Source: Verrucomicrobiota bacterium (GTDB lineage Bacteria; Verrucomicrobiota; Verrucomicrobiia; Limisphaerales; UBA11320). From it: DNA of 64,000 nucleotides. The position numbers and the translations under genes were made by a program. This document shows positions 16,950 through 27,900 of this stretch, one piece after another. The notes beneath the pieces were generated by a model, which saw only the letters and a list, made by a program, of their open reading frames with translations, did no database searches and was not told where the DNA came from. The stretch lies in the NCBI GenBank assembly GCA_016199985.1, contig JACQFQ010000032.1, forward strand, positions 99,749 through 163,748, in the 5' to 3' direction. Numbering within the stretch: the first letter of the stretch is position 1; each line of letters begins with the position of its first letter.

Positions 16950-17195
16950 GCCTTTCCGGGTGTTCTCGGCTTCATCGGGAACCGATGCGCCGCGCAGTTG
17001 GTGGGACCGCCCTCACCTCGTCTTGAATCGGCCGGAGCCATGAAGACCGCTGAGGAGCGTGAAGTTGATCTGGCGGCAGACAGCCTGTGAGGCCTCCAAA
17101 CGGGCTGCTTGCGGAGAGAATATCCCCCAAGCCGGCGAAGCTTCGCGAAAGGACTCCCGAAATCAGAATCTGGGCGCTCTGCGACGAGCGCCGAC

Positions 17196-18272
17196 TTAGG
17201 CCTGCGGGCCGCTCGCGGCGAGCTCCTCCTCCAGGTCGACAAGCTCCCTGAGCTGGGTCAGGAACCACGGGTCGATCTGGGTCAGCTGAAAGATCTCGTC
17301 GATCGAGAAACCGGCGCGCATGGCGTGTCGGATGAAGAAAATCCGCTCCGCGTTGGGCACGCTGAGCTTCCGGCTGATCACGTCGCGGGGCAGGATGTCC
17401 CGGTCGCCGTAAACCTCGGTTCCGATCCGCCAGGGCTTGCCGTCTCCGCCCAATCCACTGCGCCCAATCTCGAGCGAGCGAAGGCACTTCTGCAGGCTTT
17501 CCTTGAAGGTCCGGCCGATGCTCATGGCCTCGCCGACGCTCTTCATTTGCGTGGTGAGCGTGGCGTCGGCCTGCGGGAATTTCTCGAAGGCGAAGCGCGG
17601 GATTTTCACCACCACGTAATCGATCGTGGGCTCGAAGCTTGCGGGCGTCTCCCGCGTGATGTCGTTCCGGATTTCGTCCAGCAAGTATCCCACCGCCAGC
17701 TTCGCCGCGATCTTCGCGATGGGGAATCCGGTGGCCTTTGAGGCGAGGGCGGAACTTCGCGAAACGCGGGGGTTCATCTCGATCACCACCATCCGTCCGG
17801 TCTTGGGATTCACCGCGAACTGAATGTTCGAGCCCCCGGTTTCAACGCCGACGGCCCGGATCACGGCGAAGCTCGCGTCGCGCATGAGCTGATACTCCTT
17901 GTCCGTGAGGGTCTGGATGGGCGCGACCGTGATCGAGTCGCCTGTGTGCACTCCCATGGGGTCGAAGTTCTCGATCGAGCAGATGATGACGCAGTTGTCG
18001 GCGCGGTCGCGCATCACTTCCATCTCGAACTCCTTCCATCCCAGCAGCGACTCTTCAACCAACACCTCGGATACGGGGGAGAGATCGATGCCCCGCTTGG
18101 CGATCTCCTCGAACTCCTCCCGGTTGTATCCAATGCCGCCGCCGGTGCCCCCGAGGGTGAAGGCCGGACGAATGATCAGGGGAAAACGGCCGATCTTCTC
18201 GGCCACGGCGCGGGCTTCCTCCAGGGTATGCGCGGTGCCACTGATCGGCACATCGAGGCCGATTTGCAGCAT
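17196..18272 (-). CDS. carB: Carbamoyl-phosphate synthase large subunit, distal part of an N-terminal half
   Basis: This is the same reading frame as the 18306-18707 piece, separated from it by a TAA at 18306-18308. It continues the ATP-grasp carboxyphosphate domain: [80 protein letters not shown]. It then has the start of the oligomerisation domain ([30 protein letters not shown]) and stops at ASGPQA. The total without the stop would be about 503 residues, versus about 1070 for full CarB. The second ATP-grasp half and the allosteric domain are missing. Either carB is naturally split (known in Aquifex and Methanocaldococcus) or this is a decaying copy. Confidence 0.85.
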   Translation of the reverse strand: MLQIGLDVPISGTAHTLEEARAVAEKIGRFPLIIRPAFTLGGTGGGIGYNREEFEEIAKRGIDLSPVSEVLVEESLLGWKEFEMEVMRDRADNCVIICSIENFDPMGVHTGDSITVAPIQTLTDKEYQLMRDASFAVIRAVGVETGGSNIQFAVNPKTGRMVVIEMNPRVSRSSALASKATGFPIAKIAAKLAVGYLLDEIRNDITRETPASFEPTIDYVVVKIPRFAFEKFPQADATLTTQMKSVGEAMSIGRTFKESLQKCLRSLEIGRSGLGGDGKPWRIGTEVYGDRDILPRDVISRKLSVPNAERIFFIRHAMRAGFSIDEIFQLTQIDPWFLTQLRELVDLEEELAASGPQA

Positions 18273-18305
18273 AAGATCCTTGAAGATCTGCCGGTCCTCG
18301 CCTTT

Positions 18306-18707
18306 TTAGATGGCGTCGGCCTTCGCGCCGATCATCTCGATTCCGTATTTCTTGAGCACGCCGCCGTGATGCAGCTTCATGGCGGTGTTGAGCGCGGTCT
18401 GGCCGCCGAGGGTGGGCAGCAGGGCCAGCTTGCCCTGGGCGTTGATGCGCTTCATCTCAGCGAGCTCGCGAACAATGATCTTTTCCACGCACTCCGGGGT
18501 GATGGGCTCGATGTAGGTGCGGTCGGCGAACTCGGGGTCGGTCATGATCGTCGCCGGATTCGAGTTGATCAGCACCACCCGGTAGCCCTCCTCGCGCAGC
18601 GCTTTGCAGGCCTGAGTCCCCGAGTAGTCAAACTCGCAGGCCTGACCGATGATGATGGGGCCGGCTCCAATGATCAGAACAGAATGAATGTCGGTGCGCT
18701 TAGGCAT
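18306..18707 (-). CDS. carB: Carbamoyl-phosphate synthase large subunit, N-terminal 133 residues before an in-frame TAA
   Basis: [20 protein letters not shown]...[45 protein letters not shown] is the canonical CarB N-terminus (pre-ATP-grasp domain of the carboxyphosphate half). The protein breaks at IGAKADAI, exactly where E. coli CarB reads ADAIDKAEDR: here it reads [16 protein letters not shown]. Reading resumes without a frame change, so this is a single nonsense codon, not an indel. Other genes here use TAA normally as a stop. A sequencing or assembly error, a pseudogene or readthrough are all possible. Divergent from the DsbD-like gene. Confidence 0.85.
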   Translation of the reverse strand: MPKRTDIHSVLIIGAGPIIIGQACEFDYSGTQACKALREEGYRVVLINSNPATIMTDPEFADRTYIEPITPECVEKIIVRELAEMKRINAQGKLALLPTLGGQTALNTAMKLHHGGVLKKYGIEMIGAKADAI

Positions 18708-18842
18708 AAAAGTCGGAGAGACTTAAGGCCAAGACGCCGCCGCTGTCAGCGGTTTTTTCTTAGAACAAAACCCGAAGTTGTGCATTTATGTTCTCGGCGT
18801 TCGGCGGTTGGATCCCCTGGGATCCGCGCCGGGCCCTGTCGC

Positions 18843-20327
18843 ATGCGCCTATTTCGTATCGTTCTCGCAGTCGTTACCTGCGCCGCAGTCCTCCTCTGCG
18901 GAGGACAGGGGCCGCGTTTGGAGGCGGGGCCCACCCCTGCGGCGCCGGCTGCGCTGGCCCCGGCCTCGCCGACGCCCACACCGACCGTGGCGCAGCCCCC
19001 TCCGGCTTCCCCGGACGTTGTCGCCGCGCCTGCCGATCCTGGCCCTCTGGCGCCCGGAGCCGGACGGCTTCGCGACCTCCTGAGCATGGTCGCGTTCGCC
19101 TTCCTCGGCGGGCTCATCCTCAACATCATGCCCTGCGTTTTGCCGGTGATCTCCCTCAAGATCCTCGGCTTTGTGAATCAGGCGGCGAGCTCCCCCCAAC
19201 GCGTACGGCAGTTGGGTTTGATCTACGCGCTGGGCGTGGTCGTGTCGCTGCTGCTGATGGGTTGCGGGGTGATCGCTTTGAAGCAGGCTGGGAAGGCGGT
19301 CAGCTGGGGGATCCAGTTCGGGAACCCGCAGTTCATCGTTGTGCTGATGTCTTTGGTGACCCTCGTGGCGCTGAATCTCTTCGGCGTGTTCGAGGTGACT
19401 CTCGGGAACGAGGTCACAGGCTCGGCGGATGAATGGGCCCGGAAGGAGGGAGGCGTGGGCGCTTTCTTCAATGGTGTCCTGGCGGTGATTCTCGCGACGC
19501 CCTGCACGGCGCCGTTTCTGGGGGTGGCGATAGGTTTCGCCCTACCGAAGTCCGCCGCTGTGATTCTTCTGATCTTTTTCGCCGCCGCTTTGGGGCTGGC
19601 GTCGCCCTATGTCCTGCTCTCATGGAACTCCAGCCTGCTCCGACTGCTTCCCCGGCCAGGCGCGTGGATGGAGCGATTCAAGGTGGCCATGGGGTTTCCC
19701 ATGCTCGCCACGGTCGTATGGCTGTTCAAGACCGCCCTCCGCCTTTTTGGCGACCGCGTTTCGTGGTTGGGCTTTTTCCTGGTCTTGGTCTCCGCCTGCG
19801 CTTGGATCTATGGCCAATTCGTCCAACGAGGGAACACGCGACGACCGTTAGCGCTGGCTGTGATCGTGGCGCTCCTGTTCTTCGGCTACTCCTGGATGCT
19901 TGAATCCGGTCTTCACTGGCGTTCGAAGCTCGCTCGGGACGTGTCACAGCCGTCGTCCGCCGAGTCGGGAGAGATTGCCTGGAAACCCTGGAGCCTCCAG
20001 GCCATCCAGGCGGCCCGGCTGGAGCGACAGGTCGTCTTCGTCGACTTCACAGCGGAGTGGTGTCCGAACTGCAAGGCCAACCGAGCCTCAAGCATCGAGG
20101 TTCCTTCGGTCATCGCCAAACTGAAGGAGCTCAACGCGCTGCCATTGATCGCCGACTACACTGCCACCCCCGATGACATGACTGAAGAAATTGTTAAGTG
20201 GGGGCGTGGTGGAATCCCTTTGGTCCTTGTCTATCCTCGCAACCCCGGGCTTCCCCCCAAGGCGCTTCCCGAGATTCTCACCCCATCGATCGTCCTTGCA
20301 GCGCTGGAGGAGGCGGCCAAGCCCTGA
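18843..20327 (+). CDS. dsbD: DsbD-like transmembrane thiol-disulphide interchange protein with thioredoxin domain
   Basis: The 494-residue protein has a signal peptide, then a Pro/Ala-rich linker to about residue 75 where the DsbD alpha domain would normally sit. The membrane domain follows, with two redox cysteines in NIMPCVLPVISLKILG and ATPCTAPFLGVAIGFALP. A C-terminal periplasmic thioredoxin domain has the catalytic WCPNCK near residue 405 and the cis-Pro region GGIPLVLVYPR near 458. It would pass cytoplasmic thioredoxin electrons outward. The missing alpha domain means its periplasmic client is unknown. The ATG at 18843 is chosen because the signal peptide starts there; the open frame extends upstream without protein-like sequence. 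Confidence 0.9.
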   Translation: MRLFRIVLAVVTCAAVLLCGGQGPRLEAGPTPAAPAALAPASPTPTPTVAQPPPASPDVVAAPADPGPLAPGAGRLRDLLSMVAFAFLGGLILNIMPCVLPVISLKILGFVNQAASSPQRVRQLGLIYALGVVVSLLLMGCGVIALKQAGKAVSWGIQFGNPQFIVVLMSLVTLVALNLFGVFEVTLGNEVTGSADEWARKEGGVGAFFNGVLAVILATPCTAPFLGVAIGFALPKSAAVILLIFFAAALGLASPYVLLSWNSSLLRLLPRPGAWMERFKVAMGFPMLATVVWLFKTALRLFGDRVSWLGFFLVLVSACAWIYGQFVQRGNTRRPLALAVIVALLFFGYSWMLESGLHWRSKLARDVSQPSSAESGEIAWKPWSLQAIQAARLERQVVFVDFTAEWCPNCKANRASSIEVPSVIAKLKELNALPLIADYTATPDDMTEEIVKWGRGGIPLVLVYPRNPGLPPKALPEILTPSIVLAALEEAAKP

Positions 20328-20739
20328 TCGGTTTTCCGGTCAGGAGGGGTCCCGGATTTGTCGGAGCCGGAAAGAACGTGCCAGGACGGGGCCAAATCTG
20401 CCTCAGACAATGACAATCGTGCCCGCATGTCAGGACAGTTTACGGTGTGGGGTGGGGATAAGTTCCTATGACATCGCTCCCGAGAGGCCGATAATTGGGT
20501 AGTGTTGCACACCTGTGTGATTGCTTTGTTCGCTGGGTGTTGAGGTTTTCTAACGTGTTAAGTGGCTAGTCGGTAGCGCACTGCGCGCGCAGGCACTTTG
20601 AGCTGTTGTCGCCGTGTCTGCGTCGATGCTTTGGTTCTGGCTGAGGTCAGGTCATCGCACACCATTATTGGCATCTGCTCTGCTTGATTTGTGGAGCGGC
20701 GAACGAGTAGCTCGCCGTGAAACAATAGTAAATCGAGCC
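20328..20739. other. Spacer with lower GC content
   Basis: This stretch is noticeably more AT-rich than its surroundings. It includes a small inverted repeat CACAC-CT-GTGTG at 20508-20519 and a T-rich patch around 20545. No gene, transposon end or clear promoter was recognised. Confidence 0.4.
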
Positions 20740-21024
20740 ATGACCACAAAGGATTACGTCTATCTGAGCTTGCTGGCACTGTCTGCGGTTGTGTTCTACT
20801 GGACAGGCTTCTATGGAGGCTTCAACACGACGTTGAAGATGCTCCAGCACAAGGAGGACGACCAGAATTCGGCGCAAGATTTCGAAGCCAAGACCCCGGT
20901 GTCGGACTTGGTTTCCCTCGGCTCGCTTCCCCTCCCCGCATCGGAATCCTCCCGCCAGACCTCCCCTGCCTTGGACGATGGTGTTCAAGTCCGGGTGCGT
21001 GAGTCCAGCTTCGGTCGCAACTAG
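20740..21024 (+). CDS. Small single-pass membrane protein, function unknown
   Basis: This 94-residue frame starts MTTKDYVYLSLLALSAVV and continues with one convincing membrane segment (residues about 5-27, ending FYWTGFYGGF). A polar, Ser/Pro-rich tail without recognisable domains follows. The start is the ATG directly before the membrane helix; upstream in-frame codons do not look coding. No clear ribosome binding site is present, and the tail composition is unremarkable. It is plausibly real because of the membrane segment, but no family was recognised. It is convergent with the FG-GAP trio. Confidence 0.5.
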   Translation: MTTKDYVYLSLLALSAVVFYWTGFYGGFNTTLKMLQHKEDDQNSAQDFEAKTPVSDLVSLGSLPLPASESSRQTSPALDDGVQVRVRESSFGRN

Positions 21025-21157
21025 GCCTCTTTCGGTTAGTCATCGTCAGCGATCGTCAGGCATCTCAACGTCGTAGGTTTTCCATCCCCTGGCTCAGGGT
21101 CCCTTGGGTTTTAGCCTTCTCCCATTTCCACCCTCTACGGGCCTCTTGATTCGTGGT

Positions 21158-24100
21158 TTATCGAATTCGCCTGAGCGCTCCTGAGGAGTCGATTTCCAGA
21201 TCTCGAGCGTCCTTCGGCGCTGGCGTCCTGGTTTTGCGGCCGCCCGGCCATCGAATATGAATCACAGGATCCTGTTCGAAGGCAGGCAGGACAAGGACGG
21301 CGCTGCTTTGCGACCAGTAACCTCCGCCTGAATGCAACTCCTGGGCGGGCCCCAGCTTCCCTTCGGATTCCCATCGAACCACCGATCCAATAGCCTCGGG
21401 GTTGAGCGCGGAGCCCTTGAGCCGCAGCCGCACTCCCGGCTTCGCGCGCTCGTTGTGCAGTAGGCGGATCGGCTCCGAATTCTGGGCGAACGCAATGTCG
21501 AGTCGCCCGTCTCCATCGTAATCGGCCAGCGCGATGCCGCGTCCTTCCCCGTTCAGCGCGATGCCGCTCTCCGCCCCGGGGACGGCCGCAAATCCGCCAT
21601 GTCCATCCCCGCGCATCCAGAGGCTTCGCCCCGCGTCCAGACGGGTTCTGTCTCCAGCCAGGCCGAAAAAATTCTGGCTCATCACCAAGTCCATGCTCCC
21701 ATCTCCATCGAGATCGCCGACCGCAATCCCGAATCCGGGCGCCCATTGCGCCTCGCCCGGAAGGGGGCGCATCTCGAAGTGATCGCCTCGATTCAGGAAG
21801 ACGGCGCTTTCGAGAGTTTGAACCGATAAGGCCTTCGTCCCGGATAACCGTTCCCCCAACAAGGAACTCACGGTCGCGTTGCCGTAGCTCCGGGCGGTCG
21901 GAAACAGCTCTTTCACGAAGGGCAGCGCTCGCCAGATGAGGTCGACGTTGCGCAATGGCGCGTAGTCGTTGCGATCTCGAACGAAGTGCGACTCGAGGAT
22001 TTCGACATCGCCGCCGCCTGTCAGATCCCCGTAGAAGAGCTTGAGCGGCCTTTCCTGTCGCGAGGCTTCGAACGGGGTGTTGCGTCCCCAGTTGGAGGCC
22101 GCGATGTCGAGACGTCCGTCGTCATCGAAGTCGCCAATCGCGACTCCATTCCAAAACCCCGTGAAACGATCGAGTCCCCAAACCTGAGTCGCGTCCGTGA
22201 ACACTCCGCCGTCGTTTCGGAACGCGCGCAGCGTCCCCCATTCGCAGGCGATAATCAGGTCCGGGTCGCCATCGCCATCCCAGTCGGTGAACACAGCGTC
22301 CGTCACCAAACCGATGTTGGCAAAAACCCCCAGGTTTGCTTTGTCGGGAGAGAACCGGTTTCCATCAGACAGGAGGAGCCTTGAAGTCGCGGCCTCGGGA
22401 TAACGACCTGGGGTGACTCGTCCTCCGACGAACAGGTCGAGATCGCCGTCGCCGTCGACATCCGCCATCGCCATGGGTCCCGCGCTGGAAGCCATCCCAG
22501 GCGCCGCCGGGGTTACGGCGCCCGTCTTCAGATCCAGACGAATGACTGAAGGCAGCGAGGCCAGAGCGTCTTCGTACGACGCGTTCGCGATCAGCAACGA
22601 TCGCCGCCCTTCCGCGTCAACGGCGGGAAGGATGGTGGTTTGGTCGCGGCGAGCGGGCGTGAGGCTGGGGAATGTCGAGAAGGCTCGGAAACTCCCATCC
22701 CCGTTGTTATGGAAAAGCCCGGTGGATCCGCCTCGTCCGCTTCCCACCACGAGGTCGTCAACGCCGTCGCCATCGAGGTCCGTCCAGGCGACCCCGGGTC
22801 CCAGCTGGCTCAAACGCCACGGAAGGAGCGGTTGTCGCGCGAAATCGTCGAAGGGCTCGTCGTGGTGCTTCCACGGGACACGGTCGCTCGCGTCCCGGAA
22901 GAACGGCTGATGCGGGCCCGCGAGATTCGGACGATGATTCAAGGAGGGCGGCCCGGATGTCGTTGGCTCATCGATTTCATAGAGGGAGTTGGGCTGGACG
23001 CCCTCAACTCGGCTGTGGACGCCGCTCCGCCAGAAGACGTCGATCGTGAGCCGGTTCGTTTCGGATCCCGCGGCGAATGTTCGAATGGGTTCGTCCGAGG
23101 ACAAATAACGTCCGCCGCTGATCATCTCCTGCTGTTGTTTCGCGACGGCGCCCCCGGCGACGACAATCATCGCCCCGATGCCCTGAGTATTCGGCGAGCG
23201 CCCCTTGAGCCGCACCGCGACCCTGGGCGCCCCGCCGATGTTGCGGTACACACCGCAGCCTTCGGCGAGGTTATTCACCACGACGTCGAGGTCGCCGTCG
23301 TTGTCCAGATCCGCCATCGCCATCCCGTGCGAGACGCCGACGTGATGAAATCCCCAAGCCTCCCCGACCTCCTCGAACGTGAGATCCCCGCGGTTGCGAA
23401 AGCACAGGTTGGGCGCGCGAAGGGGAGGGACCAGCTTGCGGGATTCGAAAATGCCTTCCGCGGTCAGCTTCTGATCCACGCGCATCGTGGCGAGAAGGCC
23501 GACCCAATCAATGTTGCGGTCATCGCGCAGGTTCCCGTTCGTGACGAGGAGGTCCTCGAAACCGTCGAGATCCACGTCGAGAAACATCGGGCACCAGGCC
23601 CAATCCGCGGCCTCCACGCCCGCCAGCAGCGCCAGCTCCGCGAATGAACCGTCTCCGCGATTCAGCAGGAGAGTGTTGCGGGCGGCCTGCATCCGCGGCT
23701 CCTGTTCCGGGAGCGCGGCCGCCGTGGACGCGGAGTTGCGTTCCAGTATCTGTCCGACGCGCGCGGCGTGCGTTCGCGGCATCATGTCCAGCACGAAGAA
23801 GTCATCGAACCCGTCGTGGTTGATGTCCGCGAAGTCGACGCCCATGGAGAAGAAGGAGGTCTTGCGCTGCGCGGCCGAAGGGAGCGCTCGAAATCGGCCA
23901 TGGCCGTCGTTGATCCAGAATCGGTCGGGCGAGTAAAAATCGCTGCAGACGTAAAGATCGGGCGCTCCGTCGCCGTTGATGTCCCGGAACATCGCCCCCA
24001 GCTCCCAGTCAAAGGGCCGCGAGGCGAGGGGCTTTCCCTGTTCATCCAGAAAGTTCCCGCCGGTGAACGCCAATGTCTCGAACCGCATGCCGCCCCGGTT

Positions 24101-24934
24101 GATGTAGAGATCGCCTCCCTCGCCGTCCTCCTCGATGCCGCCCTTGGGCGTCACCCGGAATCGGTTGATGTACTCCGGCTCCGTGACGGGACGCTTGTTG
24201 ACCGTGTCGATCACCTTTCGCCCGTTCACGGTTTTGAACTCGAAATAGGTGTAGGGCATGTCCATCAGCAATCGGCCGCGGTACGCGCCCAGGTAAATAT
24301 CGAGGAGCCCGTCGCCGTTCACGTCGGCGATCGCGATCGAGGTGCGCGCTTTTGGTGAGACGAGGCCCGAGGCTTGCGACAGGTTCGTGAACTTTCCATG
24401 CCCGTCGTTGAGAAAGCAGAAGGTTCCTCCCGCGACCGCGTTGACGATGAGGTCGAGGTCGCCATCCCCATCGAGATCGGCGAACGCCGCGCCCGTCGCG
24501 TCCACGCCTTCGCAGGCCACTCCCGCGGCGGCGGTCACGTCCTCGAAGCGCCAGTTGCCCAGATTTCGATAGAGCGCGTTGGGACGATCGAGACCGCACA
24601 GATACACATCGCACAACCCGTCTCCATCCACATCGCCCAACGCCACGCCGGAGCCGTTCAGAAACACGTGGTTGGTGAGCGCCTTGGCCTCCGCCAGAGT
24701 GTTGCTGAAAAGAATCCCTGTTTCGGTCGGAGGCATTTCCCGAAATCCAGCGCGCGTCCCGGCGGCCACCGTCAAGGGCGCGAATCGATAGCCGGCGCCC
24801 TGTCGCCACGCCAACCCTGCGCCCTTCACGGACGCGGGCCCCCCGGCCCCGACGAGCGCGAGCAGTCCGAGGAGCGTCCGCGAGAGGAGAGCGAGGCGCC
24901 GACGGGAGAAAGAGAGGGGCGGGCAGGCGCTCAT
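21158..24934 (-). CDS. Giant exported FG-GAP/VCBS repeat protein with two ASPIC/UnbV domains (third of three paralogues)
   Basis: The 1258-residue protein has a signal peptide (to about residue 38). The first FG-GAP block carries many calcium-loop motifs of the form D-D-DGD-D (GDVDGDGLCDVYLCG, ADLDGDGDLDLIVN, DINGDGAPDLYVCS). An ASPIC/UnbV segment follows near residue 570 (APRVAVRLKGRSPNTQGIGA), then a second FG-GAP block and a second UnbV segment (VRLRLKGSALNPEAIGSVVR). Such CRTAC1-family proteins fold as calcium-stabilised propellers on the cell surface; the ligand is unknown. Its ATG lies one base after the TGA of the preceding paralogue (TGA-G-ATG), implying translational coupling. Confidence 0.9.
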   Translation of the reverse strand: MSACPPLSFSRRRLALLSRTLLGLLALVGAGGPASVKGAGLAWRQGAGYRFAPLTVAAGTRAGFREMPPTETGILFSNTLAEAKALTNHVFLNGSGVALGDVDGDGLCDVYLCGLDRPNALYRNLGNWRFEDVTAAAGVACEGVDATGAAFADLDGDGDLDLIVNAVAGGTFCFLNDGHGKFTNLSQASGLVSPKARTSIAIADVNGDGLLDIYLGAYRGRLLMDMPYTYFEFKTVNGRKVIDTVNKRPVTEPEYINRFRVTPKGGIEEDGEGGDLYINRGGMRFETLAFTGGNFLDEQGKPLASRPFDWELGAMFRDINGDGAPDLYVCSDFYSPDRFWINDGHGRFRALPSAAQRKTSFFSMGVDFADINHDGFDDFFVLDMMPRTHAARVGQILERNSASTAAALPEQEPRMQAARNTLLLNRGDGSFAELALLAGVEAADWAWCPMFLDVDLDGFEDLLVTNGNLRDDRNIDWVGLLATMRVDQKLTAEGIFESRKLVPPLRAPNLCFRNRGDLTFEEVGEAWGFHHVGVSHGMAMADLDNDGDLDVVVNNLAEGCGVYRNIGGAPRVAVRLKGRSPNTQGIGAMIVVAGGAVAKQQQEMISGGRYLSSDEPIRTFAAGSETNRLTIDVFWRSGVHSRVEGVQPNSLYEIDEPTTSGPPSLNHRPNLAGPHQPFFRDASDRVPWKHHDEPFDDFARQPLLPWRLSQLGPGVAWTDLDGDGVDDLVVGSGRGGSTGLFHNNGDGSFRAFSTFPSLTPARRDQTTILPAVDAEGRRSLLIANASYEDALASLPSVIRLDLKTGAVTPAAPGMASSAGPMAMADVDGDGDLDLFVGGRVTPGRYPEAATSRLLLSDGNRFSPDKANLGVFANIGLVTDAVFTDWDGDGDPDLIIACEWGTLRAFRNDGGVFTDATQVWGLDRFTGFWNGVAIGDFDDDGRLDIAASNWGRNTPFEASRQERPLKLFYGDLTGGGDVEILESHFVRDRNDYAPLRNVDLIWRALPFVKELFPTARSYGNATVSSLLGERLSGTKALSVQTLESAVFLNRGDHFEMRPLPGEAQWAPGFGIAVGDLDGDGSMDLVMSQNFFGLAGDRTRLDAGRSLWMRGDGHGGFAAVPGAESGIALNGEGRGIALADYDGDGRLDIAFAQNSEPIRLLHNERAKPGVRLRLKGSALNPEAIGSVVRWESEGKLGPAQELHSGGGYWSQSSAVLVLPAFEQDPVIHIRWPGGRKTRTPAPKDARDLEIDSSGALRRIR

Positions 24935-24935
24935 C

Positions 24936-27900
24936 TCAACGGCCCTCGAAGTTGACGATCACCTCGCTGGACTGCGAGGGCAGATCGACCTCCTGGGTCC
25001 TGCCTCCGGGCCAGCGAACACGGAGTCGAGTCGCGCCCGCGGATGAAGCGAGAGTCTGCGTCGCGTCGTCCTGCGACCAGTACCCGCCGCCTCCATGGAT
25101 CTCTCTCGCGGCCTCCCACGAGCTGCCCGTTCCCAGACGGAGCGTCGCGCCGATGCAGCGCGGGTTCGACGCCGGGCCCTTCAGCCGGATGCGCCAGCCC
25201 CGGCCGATGGACCGGTTCTCAAAAAGCTTTGTGGCGCCCCGATTCTGGGCCACCGCCAGATCCGGACGACCGTCATGGTTATAGTCTCCCACCGCCGCGC
25301 CGCGCTGCTCGCCGTAGATTTCAATTCCTGTTTCCACCGCCGCGAATCCTCCATGGCCATCGCCTTTCAAAACAAGTCCGCGTCCGCCATCGTAGCGGGA
25401 GGTCTCCAGCGGCACGCCAAAAAAGTTCTGGCTGAGAAACACGTCTTCATGTCCGTCGGAGTCAAAGTCCGCGATTGCGATCCCGAAGGCGGGGGCGAAT
25501 TGGGCCGCGACCGGCAGCGGGACAGCCTCAAAGTGGTCTCCTCGGTTCAGGAAGCAGTACGAGTCGAGCGTCGCCGCGCTCCACTCCTGCGCGGACGAGG
25601 CGCGGTCAGCGAGGATCTCCCGGATCCTGGCCTGGCCGAAGGAGCGATAGGTGCTGAATGTCTCGCGCACCCAGGGGAGCTCATGGGTGACAAGCTCCCA
25701 GTCGCGCCAGGGAGCATAGCTTCCAAGCTCCGCGTCGTGGTAAGCCTCCAGCTCCTCGACGACGCCCCTTCCGCGGAAGTCGCCGAAGTAGACGCGCAGC
25801 GGATTCTGGAGATGGCTTTGATAGCGCGTGTTCCTGCCCCAGTTCGACGCGATCAGGTCCATCCGCCCGTCCCCATCGAAGTCGCCGGCCTGAACCCCGT
25901 TCCACCATCCTGTCAGGGCGTCGAGGCCTTGGGCCTTCGTGATCTCCCGCGGGCTTGAATTGAGCCCGGTGAAAACGCGGACCGGCCCCCACTCGCACGC
26001 CAGAACCAGCTCAGGCGCGCCATCGCCATCGAGATCCGTGAACACGGCCCCCGAGACAAGGCCCACGTTCTCGAACGCCCGGGACCGCGCTACGTCGTAG
26101 ACCAGCTTGCCGTTGTCGTTCCGATACAGCCGCGAGCTCGCGGCCTGGGGATGTCTTCCCGCGATCACGCGTCCGCCCACAAAGACATCCAGGTCCCCGT
26201 CCCCGTCGATATCCGCCGTCGCGATCGGCCCCGCGCTCGCGGTCCAGCTCTCCATGCCGCTGGACGCCGGGAGACCCTCGCGATCGAAGAACTGCGCTGC
26301 CGTCGCGGCGGCCGCGGGATTCTCATAGTTTTCCAGCGCGACGAGAACTCGCTCGCCGTCCGCGCTGTCAGGAAAGCCCACCACTCCCGCTTGATCGAAC
26401 AACGTGAAGGGCGTTCCCGCTCCGACGATGTTTGTGAAGCTCCGTCCTTTGTCGTTTCGCAGGATCGCGAGACTGCCTCCGCGACCGCTGCCGACCACGA
26501 GGTCCGCCCAGCCGTCGTCGTTCACATCGATCCAACCCAGGCCCGGACCGCGATACGCGAAGGAGTGCGCGAGCAGGGGCTGGCGATCGAAATCGTTGAA
26601 TTCCTGGTCCGCGTGCGTGTGGTTGAGGAGAGAGCTCGCGTCTTCGAATCGAATCCGCGATGGATCTTCGGCGGGAGGCTTTCGAGGCGTCGCTGGCCCC
26701 GCGCCGCGTTCTTCCACCTCGTAGACTTTGTTGGCCTTGACGCCTGAGATCAGCGTTTGTTTGCCGCTGCGCCAGGTGACTTTCAGGCTCAGCCCCTTGG
26801 AGTTGGTTCCGAGGTTGGCGGCGAAAACTCGCATCGAATCGTCGCTTGAGAGGTAACGTCCGCCCGAGATCATCTCCTGGCTCTGTGTCACGGGTCCGCC
26901 GGAGAGCTCAATCCTGGCGCCGACGCCGCGCGTGTTGAGCAAGTCCCCCTTCAAGCGGACGGCGACGCGCGGGGCGGACGTGTTGTTCCGATAGAGGCCC
27001 GCGGGCGCGTGGAGATTGTTGACCACCACGTCGAGGTCGCCGTCGTTGTCGAGATCCGCGAGCGCCATGCCGTGGGACACCGAGGGAGCGTTGAATCCCC
27101 AATCCTGGCTGACGTCCTTGAAGGTGAGGTCGCGCTGATTCCGGAAGGCCAGGGTTGTGGTGGCGAGGCGGTCGAACTTGAGCAAATTGCGAAGGCGGCT
27201 TTCGGGCGTGGTCTCCTCGCGAACCTGGGCCAGCTGCCGCAGCACGTCCGCGTCCTGAACGTCGTGATTGTTGCCGTTCGCGATCAAAACGTCCTCCCAG
27301 CCGTCCAGGTCCACGTCCAGAAACACGGCGCCCCAGCTCCACTCGGTGTTTTCCAGGCCGCTCAGCTGCGCGATCTCCGCCCAGGTCTGGTCGCCGCGAT
27401 TCAGGAACAGCGTGTTGTGCGGGACCTCGGGGCGGAATGCGGGATCCCAGACGGGGAGCTTGAGTCTCCCGCCCATGAGATCGGGTCGCTGTCGATGACG
27501 CCACGCGTGCCGCCGGCTCACCATGTCGACCACCAGGAAGTCGTCGTGGCCGTCGCGATTGATGTCCGCGACATCGATCGCCATGGACGAAAGACTGACG
27601 TGCCGGATGTTTCGCGCCGGCGCCGCGCGAAACGCCTTGCCGTCGACGTTGAACCAAATGTCGTCGGCGAAATAGAAAAAGTCGTTGCAGACGTACAGGT
27701 CCGGGAGCCCGTCGCCGTTCAAGTCGCGGAACATCACCGAGAGGCCCCATCCGCGCGGCGGGGCCTTGTAGGGCGCGCCTTGCTCATCGAGAAACGCGCC
27801 GTTGGTCCAGGAGACCGGGAGGAAGCGTCCTCGCCCGTCGTTCAGGTAAAGATAGTCCCGCTCACCCATCTCAATCACCTCGACGGCGCCGCCCCGGGGC

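Larger units (their letters stand above)
16784..17195. other. Spacer between carB fragment and the HYR/LamG gene
   Basis: Both flanking genes run leftward. The spacer holds two palindromes listed separately (16838-16853 and 16936-16949), which lie upstream of the HYR/LamG start. A frame around 17100-17145 reads KLRRLGGYSLRKQ, faintly like the CarB oligomerisation region (LKRKGFADARL), but this is too short to call. Confidence 0.45.

Noticed and set aside
18273..18308. carB break interpreted as a frameshift
   Set aside because: The two parts are in the same frame, 435 bases apart from start to start and divisible by three; only a TAA codon separates them.
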